Source: Burkholderiales bacterium (GTDB taxonomy: Bacteria; Pseudomonadota; Gammaproteobacteria; Burkholderiales; Eutrophovitaceae). From it: a stretch of 64,000 bases of DNA. A model generated the notes under the pieces. It made no database searches. It saw nothing but the letters and a program-made list of their open reading frames with translations, and was not told the DNA's origin. This document shows, piece after piece, positions 55,159 through 62,736 of the stretch. How positions within the stretch are numbered: position 1 is the first letter of the stretch; each line of letters opens with the position of its first letter. The stretch is taken from the NCBI GenBank assembly GCA_035560005.1, contig DATMAN010000068.1, forward strand, positions 1-64,000, given 5' to 3'. The position numbers and the translations under genes were made by a program.

Positions 55159-55578
55159 ATGGCCAACACCATCCACGTCGACGTGGTGAGTGCGGAGGAG
55201 TCCATCTTCTCCGGCGAAGCGGAATTCGTCGTGCTGCCGGGCGAGGCCGGGGAGCTGGGCATCTATCCGCGGCACACGCCGCTGATCACACGGATCAAGC
55301 CCGGCGCTGTGCGCATTCAGCCGGCGGGCGGCGGAGAGGAGAGCCTGATCTTCGTGGCTGGCGGGATTCTGGAGGTGCAGCCCTCGGTCGTGACGGTGCT
55401 GGCCGATACCGCGATCCGCGGTCACGATCTGGACGAGGCCAAGGCGCTGGAAGCGCAAAAGCGCGCCGAGGAAGCGCTGCGCAGCGCCAAGGACAAGCAG
55501 GAGGTGGCCACCGTCGAGGCCGAACTCGCCATGCTCGCGGCACAACTGGCGGCGATCCGCAAGCTGCGCAAGAAATAG
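55159..55578 (+). CDS. atpC: ATP synthase F1 subunit epsilon
   Basis: 139 residues: N-terminal beta-sandwich ([36 protein letters not shown]) and a two-helix C-terminal inhibitory domain ([14 protein letters not shown]). Last gene of the operon, followed by a terminator. Confidence 0.96.
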   Translation: MANTIHVDVVSAEESIFSGEAEFVVLPGEAGELGIYPRHTPLITRIKPGAVRIQPAGGGEESLIFVAGGILEVQPSVVTVLADTAIRGHDLDEAKALEAQKRAEEALRSAKDKQEVATVEAELAMLAAQLAAIRKLRKK

Positions 55579-55608
55579 CCGCTTTCGGTACTGCCGGCAG
55601 CTACACAG

Positions 55609-55631
55609 GAGCGGTCATGCCGCTTTTTTTG
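55609..55631 (+). terminator. Rho-independent terminator of the atp operon
   Basis: AGCGG (55610-55614), loop TCATG, CCGCT (55620-55624), followed by seven more T. Short 5-bp GC stem with a strong T tract, 31 bases after atpC. Confidence 0.75.
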
Positions 55632-55655
55632 TCTGCTTGCCGCTGGGGTCTCGCG

Positions 55656-55686
55656 TTGACAAGGCGGTGAGCCTGCTCATAGGCTC
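55656..55686 (+). promoter_or_regulatory. Putative promoter with overlapping dyad operator, Liv operon
   Basis: TTGACA (55656-55661), 18-base spacer, TAGGCT (55680-55685, weak -10). A perfect inverted repeat GAGCCT (55669-55674) / AGGCTC (55681-55686) with a six-base centre covers the -10, as a repressor operator would. Confidence 0.5.
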
Positions 55687-55727
55687 GCAGCCTTTCCTGA
55701 ATTGGCCTCGGTCGCGGAGTGCACACC

Positions 55728-56882
55728 ATGCGCATATTGATTCTGGCTCTGGGTTTGCTGATCGGCCTCGTGATGGCGGGTGCGGCGCCCGCGAAGCAGA
55801 CCGTGCGCATCGCGTTCATCGGGCCGCTGACCGGTGGGGTCGCGGCAAACGGGCTGGGCGGGCGCAACTCCGCGGATCTCGCAGTGCGGCTTCGCAACGC
55901 CGAGCCCGGAGCGAAGTATCGCTACGAGCTCCTGGTGCTGGACGACGAGTGCAAACCCAACATCGGCGTGCAGGTTGCGACCAAGGCGGCGGCGGATCGC
56001 AAGGTGATCGCGGCCGTCGCGCATTACTGTTCGACCGTGGCGATGGGGACCGTGGATGTCTATCACCGCTTCGGGCTGCCGGTCGTCGTCTGGGGGGCAG
56101 TGTTGCCCGACATCACTTACAAGAACGACTTCGACGAAGTGCATCGCGTCAACGGCACGATGATCAATCAGAACGAGGTGGCCGCACAGTTCATGACCGG
56201 ACTGAAGTACCGGCGCTGGGCGCTGATCCACGACACCACCGATTACGGCAAGGGGCACAACCGCTATTTCTCCGAGGCGCTGCGCAAACACGGCGGGCAG
56301 ATCCTCGGCACTTTCCCGGTCGGGGCCGATCAGCAGGACTTCAACGCCGAACTCACCAAGATCAAGGAGCTCAGGCCGGAAGTGATCTATTTCGGCGGAC
56401 TGACCCCGATCGGCGTGCGTATCCGCTCGCAGATGGACCGGCTCGGTATCAAGGCGGCTTTCCAGGGTACCTCAGGCATTGTCTCGGATGCCTTCATCGA
56501 AGGACTCGGCCCGCTGGCCGAGGGCACGCTCGCGTTCCGGGAAGGAGCGCCAGCCGAGAAGCTGCCCGGCGGCAAGGTCTTTCTCGAGCAGTATGCCCGG
56601 CATAACTATGGTGAGCCGCCGGAAGCCTACGGGCCGTTTGCCTTCGCCGCCGCGAATCTCATCATGGATGCGATCGAGAAAGTGGGTCCCGATCGGCGCA
56701 AGGTAGTCAAGGAGCTGAATGCCACGCGCGATCGCGACTCCATCGTCGGCAAGATCACCTTCGACGATCACGGTCAGAACAGCGTCCCGCTGATTACCAA
56801 GTTTGTCGTCCAGGATGGCAGGTGGGCCGTGTGGGAGGACAGCGAATACGCGAAGGGCCGGCGCAAACTGCCGCGTCCCTGA
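55728..56882 (+). CDS. Branched-chain amino-acid-type ABC transporter substrate-binding protein
   Basis: 384 residues. Signal peptide (about 1-23, cleavage near GAAPAK), then VRIAFIGPLTGGVAANGLGGRNSADLAV, the opening of Liv/amide-type periplasmic binding proteins, with the second-lobe YGKGHNRYFSEALRKHGG. This class binds branched-chain amino acids but also amides, urea, aromatic acids and dicarboxylates, so the name does not give the ligand. ATG at 55728 (GGAG eight bases upstream) chosen over a GTG three codons earlier. First gene of the operon. Confidence 0.9.
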   Translation: MRILILALGLLIGLVMAGAAPAKQTVRIAFIGPLTGGVAANGLGGRNSADLAVRLRNAEPGAKYRYELLVLDDECKPNIGVQVATKAAADRKVIAAVAHYCSTVAMGTVDVYHRFGLPVVVWGAVLPDITYKNDFDEVHRVNGTMINQNEVAAQFMTGLKYRRWALIHDTTDYGKGHNRYFSEALRKHGGQILGTFPVGADQQDFNAELTKIKELRPEVIYFGGLTPIGVRIRSQMDRLGIKAAFQGTSGIVSDAFIEGLGPLAEGTLAFREGAPAEKLPGGKVFLEQYARHNYGEPPEAYGPFAFAAANLIMDAIEKVGPDRRKVVKELNATRDRDSIVGKITFDDHGQNSVPLITKFVVQDGRWAVWEDSEYAKGRRKLPRP

Positions 56883-56898
56883 GCGGGCAGCCTGTTCG

Positions 56899-57816
56899 AT
56901 GGACTTGGGTTTCGCCGGACAGTATGTGCTGAACGGAGTGGTCCTCGGCGTCATCTACGCGATGGTCGCCGTGGGCTTCACGCTGTTCTTCGGGGTGCTG
57001 GACGTGATCAAGTTCTCGCACGGCGACGTGGTGATGGCCGGCGCGTTCACCGCGCTCGCCGTATTCGGTGGCCTGCAGGCCATGGACGCGGGTCATGGGG
57101 TCATGGCGGCAATGCTGCTCGCGCTCAGCGCAATGGCCGCGATGGCCCTGCTCGGCGCCGCGGTCGCCAAGTTTCTTATCATTCCACTGAAACGCGCGCC
57201 CTCGCTCAACACGCTGCTCATCACCCTGATGTTCGGCTTGGCGCTGCGCGAAGCGGTGCGGCTTTTCTATCCAGGCGGCTCGAATCCGAAGCCGTTCCCG
57301 CGTCTGTTGCCGACCGAGGCGCTGACTTGGGGTAACTTCACCCTGCGGCTGGACAGCGTGCTGCTGGTCGGTATCGGAGTGGGCGCGATCGTCGCCGTCC
57401 ACTGGCTGATTCGGCGCACTCGATTGGGATTGGCGATCCGCGCCGTGGCGCAGGACGCCGAAACCGCGCAGGTCATGGGCATCGATTTCGAGCGCGTGGT
57501 TGTGCTGACTTTCGCCCTGGGTTCGGCACTGGCCGCGCTCGCCGGCGTGGCAAACGGCCTGTACTACAACGAAGTGAACTTCAGCATGGGTCTTCTGCTC
57601 GGCGTGATCGGTTTCAGCGCCGCCGTCGTCGGCGGCCTGGGCAGCCTATACGGGGCGATCATCGGCGGGTTTCTGTTCGCGGCTCTGCAAACGGTCGGTG
57701 CGATCTGGTTTTCCGTGCCGGCTTACAAGGACGTTTTTGCCTTTGCCTGCATCATCGCGCTGATGGCGTGGAAGCCGACCGGGCTGATCGCCGAGCGCAG
57801 CGCCGAGCGCGTATGA
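56899..57816 (+). CDS. Liv-type ABC permease (LivH)
   Basis: 305 residues, about eight helices. Typical N-terminus YVLNGVVLGVIYAMVAVGFTLFFGV and IRAVAQDAETAQVMGIDFERV coupling region. Starts 16 bases after the binding-protein stop and overlaps the next permease by four bases. Confidence 0.92.
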   Translation: MDLGFAGQYVLNGVVLGVIYAMVAVGFTLFFGVLDVIKFSHGDVVMAGAFTALAVFGGLQAMDAGHGVMAAMLLALSAMAAMALLGAAVAKFLIIPLKRAPSLNTLLITLMFGLALREAVRLFYPGGSNPKPFPRLLPTEALTWGNFTLRLDSVLLVGIGVGAIVAVHWLIRRTRLGLAIRAVAQDAETAQVMGIDFERVVVLTFALGSALAALAGVANGLYYNEVNFSMGLLLGVIGFSAAVVGGLGSLYGAIIGGFLFAALQTVGAIWFSVPAYKDVFAFACIIALMAWKPTGLIAERSAERV

Positions 57817-58976
57817 GGTCAGCCGGCGCGCCCCCGGCATTCTGGCCGCTGGGGGTCGCGGCCCCTGCTTGCGGGCTGTTCGTGGTGCTATTCCTGTGGC
57901 TGGAGGCGCAGTGGGAGATCGCGCTGCTGGCGCTTCTGCTGGTGGCCGGGTTGCTGGCCGCCGGGCGCCTGGGCTTCATCGCGCGCGTGCAAGCGACGGC
58001 CGACGCGCGCCCGCGCCTGGCGCTGATCAGTGTCCTGATCGTTGCGCTCGGTGGGATGGCGGTGCTGCACGGCCAGCATTTCGCGTTGCTGATGCTGGCG
58101 ACCGTGGCGCTCTACATCACAGTGTGTCTGGGACTTACGCTGCAATTCGGCTACGCGGGCGTGGTGAATTTCGCAGGCGCCGCGTTCTTTGGTATCGGGG
58201 CCTACAGCGCCGCCGTGCTGGCGCAGCACACCGGTCTGCCTCACTTGCTGATTCTTCCGGCTGGCGGTCTGCTGGCGGCCCTGATCGGCTCTCTGCTCAT
58301 CCTGCCGATGTTGCGCACCCGTGGCCACTATGCCGCGTTGATCACGATTGCCTTCGGCATTTTGTTTCGCACGTTTCTCGAGGTGAACGACGCGCTGGGC
58401 GGCCCGCAGGGGCTCAAAGTTCCGGGGTTGCAGGTTGCTGGCTGGTCGTTCAATGACCCGATTCCATTGGGAGCGGAGCGCGAGGCCTCGTTTTACTTCG
58501 GCTACACGCTGGCCGCGCTTGCGCTGGCCTTGGCGGCTTATGTGATGGTCAAGCGCATCGAACGTTCTTGGATCGGGTTGAGCCTGGATGCCGTGCGCAG
58601 CGACGAGATCGCGGCATCCGCCTTCGGCATCGACGTCGCGCGCTGGAAGATCCTCGCCTTCACGGCCGGCAATCTGCTGGCCGGGATGGCCGGCGCCCTC
58701 TACGCGATGATGGCCGGCTTCGTCGCGCCCGCCAGTTTCACCTTCGGCGATTCGCTGCTGCTGGTGGCGATCGTGCTGCTCGGTGGCAGCGGCAATCCAC
58801 TGGGTGTCGTTCCCGCCGCGCTGCTGGTCGTGGTGCTGCCGGAAAAGCTGCAGGTGATCCAGGAATATCGACTGCTGCTGTTTGCGGCCCTGGTGATCGT
58901 GATCCTGCGCTTTCGGCCCGAGGGCCTGCTGCCGAGGCGCATGCGCCAATACTTTCCCGGCTGGCGGCGATGGTGA
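57813..58976 (+). CDS. Liv-type ABC permease (LivM)
   Basis: 387 residues. About 100 N-terminal residues add three helices before the core, which starts TLQFGYAGVVNFAGAAFFGIGAY; the coupling segment is AVRSDEIAASAFGIDVARWK. ATGA overlap with LivH and seven-base overlap with LivG. Confidence 0.92.
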   Translation: MRSAGAPPAFWPLGVAAPACGLFVVLFLWLEAQWEIALLALLLVAGLLAAGRLGFIARVQATADARPRLALISVLIVALGGMAVLHGQHFALLMLATVALYITVCLGLTLQFGYAGVVNFAGAAFFGIGAYSAAVLAQHTGLPHLLILPAGGLLAALIGSLLILPMLRTRGHYAALITIAFGILFRTFLEVNDALGGPQGLKVPGLQVAGWSFNDPIPLGAEREASFYFGYTLAALALALAAYVMVKRIERSWIGLSLDAVRSDEIAASAFGIDVARWKILAFTAGNLLAGMAGALYAMMAGFVAPASFTFGDSLLLVAIVLLGGSGNPLGVVPAALLVVVLPEKLQVIQEYRLLLFAALVIVILRFRPEGLLPRRMRQYFPGWRRW

Positions 58977-59749
58977 CACAAGCGTTGCTTCAGGTGCGGG
59001 GCCTGACCGTCCGTTTCGGCGGCCTGACCGCGCTCGATGCCTTCGACTTCGAGCTGGAGCAGGGAGAAATGGTCGGGCTGATCGGCCCGAACGGCTCGGG
59101 CAAGACGACGTTTTTCAACGCTCTCACCGGCATCTATCGGCCGGCGGCCGGAGAGATCCACCTGCACGGCCGCGCGATCACGGGACTGCCGCCGCAGCGC
59201 ATCTACCAGGCTGGGGTGACGCGCACGTTCCAACGCCTCCGACTCGCGCTGCAACTGTCGGTGTTCGACAATTTGATGATCGGCAACCATCGTCGTCTGG
59301 ACCACGGACTGCTCGGCAACCTGATCGGCCGGCGCCGGCTGAGGCGGCAGATCGAGCACAACGTCGCCCAAGCCCGCGCGTTGCTGGAGCGCTTCAGCGC
59401 GCCGCTCGCTCGCCGGCTGTTCGATCCGGTGTCGCAGCTGCCGATGATCGATCGCCGCCGGGTCGAAGTTTGTCGGGCACTGATCAGCGAGCCTGCGATT
59501 TTGCTGCTGGACGAGCCCTCGGCCGGGATGACGCACGAGGAAACGCGCGCCCTGATGGACGACTTGCTCGCGTGCCGGGAGCGCCTGCCGCGGCTCGCCA
59601 TGGTCTTGATCGAGCACGAGATGGGCGTGATCGAGCGCGTGACCGATCGGTGCGTCGTGCTCAACTACGGCCAGACCATCGCGCGCGGGACTTATCGGGA
59701 CGTGGCCGCCGATCCCAAGGTGCGCGCCGCCTACCTGGGCGAAGACTGA
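58970..59749 (+). CDS. Liv-type ABC ATPase (LivG) with altered signature motif
   Basis: 259 residues. Walker [11 protein letters not shown]-loop TRTFQRLRL, Walker [12 protein letters not shown] with LivG-type GM, and H-loop LIEHEMG are intact. The ABC signature is not: where LivG has L-[SA]-Y-G-Q, this protein has [16 protein letters not shown], with neither Ser nor Gly. In an ABC dimer this motif completes the partner's ATP site, so only one of the two sites (with LivF's LSGGE) is expected to be canonical. The ATG overlaps the LivM stop region. Confidence 0.9.
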   Translation: MVTQALLQVRGLTVRFGGLTALDAFDFELEQGEMVGLIGPNGSGKTTFFNALTGIYRPAAGEIHLHGRAITGLPPQRIYQAGVTRTFQRLRLALQLSVFDNLMIGNHRRLDHGLLGNLIGRRRLRRQIEHNVAQARALLERFSAPLARRLFDPVSQLPMIDRRRVEVCRALISEPAILLLDEPSAGMTHEETRALMDDLLACRERLPRLAMVLIEHEMGVIERVTDRCVVLNYGQTIARGTYRDVAADPKVRAAYLGED

Positions 59750-59750
59750 C

Positions 59751-60464
59751 GTGAGCGCAGGGCTCGTGCTCGAAGACGTGGTGGCGGGCTATGATCAGGC
59801 CGACGTGCTGGCCGGCGTTTCTCTGCAGGTGCGGCCGGGCACGATCACCTGTCTGCTGGGGGCCAACGGTGCCGGCAAGACCACGCTCATCCGCGCGGTG
59901 CTCGGACTGACCCCTGCGCGAGCGGGGCGGATCGTGTTCGACGGACGCGAGATCACCCGACTTTCGACCCACGAGATCATTCGGCTGGGCATTGCCTGCG
60001 TGCCAGAAGGGCGGCGCGTCTTTCCGGCCATGACGGTAGAGGAAAATCTCCGGGTGGGCGCTTATCGGGAAGACGACAAGGCCCGTATCGCGCAGCGGCT
60101 GGCGCAGGTCTATGCCATTTTCCCGAGACTCAAAGAGCGCGCCGCGCAGCTCGCGGGGACCCTGTCGGGCGGTGAACAGGCGATGCTGTCGATTGGGCGC
60201 GGGATGATGTCCGCCCCGCGGCTGCTCATCTTCGACGAGCCTTCGCTCGGCCTTTCGCCGCTGTACGTGAAGGAGAATTTCAACGTAATCCGCCGCATCA
60301 ACGACAGCGGCATCACGGTGCTGCTGGTGGAGCAGAATGTGCGCCGGACGCTCGAGGTGGCTCACCGCGGCTACGTGCTGGCGCAGGGACGGATCGTCGC
60401 ACAGGGCGAGGCCGGCGCGCTCAGGGACGATCCGCAAGTGCGTGCGGCCTACTTCGGTCACTGA
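59751..60464 (+). CDS. Liv-type ABC ATPase (LivF)
   Basis: 237 residues. Walker A GANGAGKTT, signature LSGGEQAMLSIGRGMM, Walker B LLIFDEPSLGLSP, H-loop VEQN. GTG start one base after the LivG stop. Partner of the atypical LivG-like subunit. Confidence 0.93.
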   Translation: MSAGLVLEDVVAGYDQADVLAGVSLQVRPGTITCLLGANGAGKTTLIRAVLGLTPARAGRIVFDGREITRLSTHEIIRLGIACVPEGRRVFPAMTVEENLRVGAYREDDKARIAQRLAQVYAIFPRLKERAAQLAGTLSGGEQAMLSIGRGMMSAPRLLIFDEPSLGLSPLYVKENFNVIRRINDSGITVLLVEQNVRRTLEVAHRGYVLAQGRIVAQGEAGALRDDPQVRAAYFGH

Positions 60465-60478
60465 AGGAGTCGAGGACG

Positions 60479-61606
60479 ATGAATTCCACGGTTGATGCCG
60501 TGCAACTGACCCGGGAGATCGTGCGCATGAACACGATCAACCCGCCCGGAGACGAGGAGGCGTGCGCGCGGCGTCTGGGTGCCCTGCTGGAGAGCGTGGG
60601 CTTCTCGGTGGCCTACCACAAACTCGGCGACAAGCGCGCGAACCTGGTGGCGCGCATCGGCGGCGGGGTGCGGAACAAGCCGCTGTGCTTCACCGGCCAT
60701 ATCGACACGGTGCCGCTGGGAGCGGCTGCCTGGTGCAAGGATCCGTTCGCCGGAGAGACGCACGCCGGACGGCTCTACGGGCGCGGCACGAGCGACATGA
60801 AGTGCGGCGTGGCCGCGTTCGTCACCGCAGCCGTGCGGCTCGGACGCCGGCTCGAGCGCAGCGCCGGCCTGGAGCTGGTCATCACCGCGGGTGAGGAAAC
60901 CGGATGCCAAGGGGCCTTCGATCTCGTGCGCAAAGGCGCGCTCGGGCAAGCCGGTGCAGTGCTCGTGGGCGAACCCACCTCGAACTATCCCTTGGTCGGT
61001 CACAAAGGGGCTTTCTGGCTTCTCGCACGCACCCGCGGCGTCACCGCGCACGGCTCGATGCCGGAAAAGGGCGTCAACGCGATCTACAAGGCTGGCCGGG
61101 CGCTCGGCGCGCTGGAGAAGTTCCGCTTCGCCGACCCGGCGCACGCACTGATGGGACAGTCCACGCTCAACGTGGGCACCATTCGCGGAGGACTCAACAT
61201 CAATTCCGTCCCCGACGAAGCGGTGATCGCCATCGACATCCGCAGCGTGCCCTCCGCCAGTCATGCTGAACTGAAGGCGCAGTTGCAGCGTGCGCTGGGA
61301 TCGGACGTGGAGCTCGAGGTCCTGCTCGACCTTGCGCCGGTGTACACGCCACCGGACGATCCCTGGGTACAGGAGGTGTTCGACGTCATGCAGTCGCATC
61401 TGGGCGTGCGGCCGGAACCGAAGACCGCCAGCTATTTCACCGACGCAGCGGCGCTCGTCGGCGCCTATCGCTCGCCGCCCATCGTAATTCTGGGACCGGG
61501 AGAGCCCCAGATGGCGCATCAGACCGACGAGTACTGCGTCGTGGAGCGCATCGGAGTCGCGGTGGCAGCCTACGAGGAAATCACGCGACGGTGGTGCGGG
61601 CTCTGA
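60479..61606 (+). CDS. M20 family metallopeptidase / amidohydrolase (ArgE/DapE type)
   Basis: 375 residues. Two-zinc catalytic domain: His74 and Asp76 in FTGHIDTVPLG, Asp106 in GRGTSDMKCG, catalytic Glu139 and ligand Glu140 in ITAGEETGCQGA, C-terminal ligand His in QMAHQTDEY. A dimerisation domain lies at about 175-290 (GVTAHGSMPEKGVNAI). M20 enzymes cleave N-acyl amino acids, small peptides or carbamoyl compounds. It sits between a Liv-type importer and two malonate/malonyl-CoA enzymes, so an N-malonyl substrate is a reasonable but unproven idea. Confidence 0.88.
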   Translation: MNSTVDAVQLTREIVRMNTINPPGDEEACARRLGALLESVGFSVAYHKLGDKRANLVARIGGGVRNKPLCFTGHIDTVPLGAAAWCKDPFAGETHAGRLYGRGTSDMKCGVAAFVTAAVRLGRRLERSAGLELVITAGEETGCQGAFDLVRKGALGQAGAVLVGEPTSNYPLVGHKGAFWLLARTRGVTAHGSMPEKGVNAIYKAGRALGALEKFRFADPAHALMGQSTLNVGTIRGGLNINSVPDEAVIAIDIRSVPSASHAELKAQLQRALGSDVELEVLLDLAPVYTPPDDPWVQEVFDVMQSHLGVRPEPKTASYFTDAAALVGAYRSPPIVILGPGEPQMAHQTDEYCVVERIGVAVAAYEEITRRWCGL

Positions 61607-62736
61607 GCAACACAACGCGTTTCTCGGCCCTTCCCGTGGCCGAGAGGGCTGAAGCGCTACTCGATCCCGGCGCGCTCGAGGCGCAATCGTCTGCCGGCAG
61701 CCTGTGGCTCGCGCGCGGGCGCCTGGCGCTGCGGCCGGTGCTCCTGGCCGTGACCGACCGCACACGCGCCGGCGGAGCGCTTGGCGCGGCCGAAAGCGGC
61801 GCGCTGCGCAATCTGCTCAGCCAGGCGTGCAGGGATGGGCAGGCGGTCGTGCTGCTTCTCGAGTCGGCTGGAGCGAAGCTCGACGAGGGCCTCTCGGCCT
61901 TGGGCGCGTTCCGGCGTCTGTTCGCGGCAGCGCTGGAGGCGCGCCTGGCCGGCGTGCCGATGGCAGCGGTCATCACTGGCGACTGCTTTGGCGGCGCCAG
62001 CCTGCTGGCTTGCGCCTGCGCGCAAAGATTCGCTCTGGCCGGTGCTCGTTTCGGTCTGTCCGGGCCGGGGATCATCCAGGCGCTGGGTGGAGTGACCGAA
62101 CTCGACGCCTCCGACCGTGACGCCGTGCAAAGGCTGCTGGGTGTCTCGGCGCGACACGGCGCTCGCCTGTTCGAGCGGATTTGCGACGACAATGGTCCAG
62201 CGCTGCGCACCGCTCTATCCGGGCTGCTGGCGGCCCGGCCGACGATCGACTTGCACGCCGAGCACCGACGGTTGCGCGAGCGTCTGACCAAGGCCGGCGT
62301 GGCGGTTCACGCGCCGGGCGACGCCTGGCGCGCGTTCGGGTCAGGGCGCGCGGTCGGCGCGCTCGAATGCTGGCTGGCCGCCGATGCGGTCCTCGATCGC
62401 CCGGCGGAAGATCTCGCAATCACCCTCGACTCTCCGGGTCAGGCGACCACGCGCCTGGACGAAGCTGTGGGGTTGTCTCAATACGTCGCGCACCTGGCCT
62501 TGTGCCTGGCCAGCTTCAGGGCGGGCGGCGGGCGGCTGCGGCTGCGGCTCGGCGGCGAAGCCGCTGGCGCGATCTATGTGGCGCTCGCCGCGCCAGCCGA
62601 TCGTGTCAGTGCCTCGCGCTCGACCCTCGTCAGAACGCTGCCGCCGCGCGCAGTCGCCGAGGTACTGCGGACACCGGCGGCCGAGGAAAGCATCGAAGCG
62701 GCGCTCACTGCCGGCGTGGTGGACGAAATCGCATGA
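61591..62736 (+). CDS. Fused malonate decarboxylase beta/gamma-like carboxyltransferase
   Basis: 381 residues. Crotonase-type carboxyltransferase. The N-terminal half resembles MdcD (beta): RAGGALGAAESGALRNLL, VVLLLESAGAKLDEGL, TGDCFGGASLLACACA, and FGLSGPGIIQALGGVTELDA. The second half (about 215-381) resembles a shortened MdcE (gamma), with GEAAGAIYVALAAPADRV as the second oxyanion region. Normal malonate decarboxylases have separate beta and gamma and an acyl-carrier subunit; none is seen here. With MatB next, decarboxylation of malonyl-CoA is inferred. GTG start overlapping the M20 gene by 16 bases. Confidence 0.7.
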   Translation: MVRALSNTTRFSALPVAERAEALLDPGALEAQSSAGSLWLARGRLALRPVLLAVTDRTRAGGALGAAESGALRNLLSQACRDGQAVVLLLESAGAKLDEGLSALGAFRRLFAAALEARLAGVPMAAVITGDCFGGASLLACACAQRFALAGARFGLSGPGIIQALGGVTELDASDRDAVQRLLGVSARHGARLFERICDDNGPALRTALSGLLAARPTIDLHAEHRRLRERLTKAGVAVHAPGDAWRAFGSGRAVGALECWLAADAVLDRPAEDLAITLDSPGQATTRLDEAVGLSQYVAHLALCLASFRAGGGRLRLRLGGEAAGAIYVALAAPADRVSASRSTLVRTLPPRAVAEVLRTPAAEESIEAALTAGVVDEIA

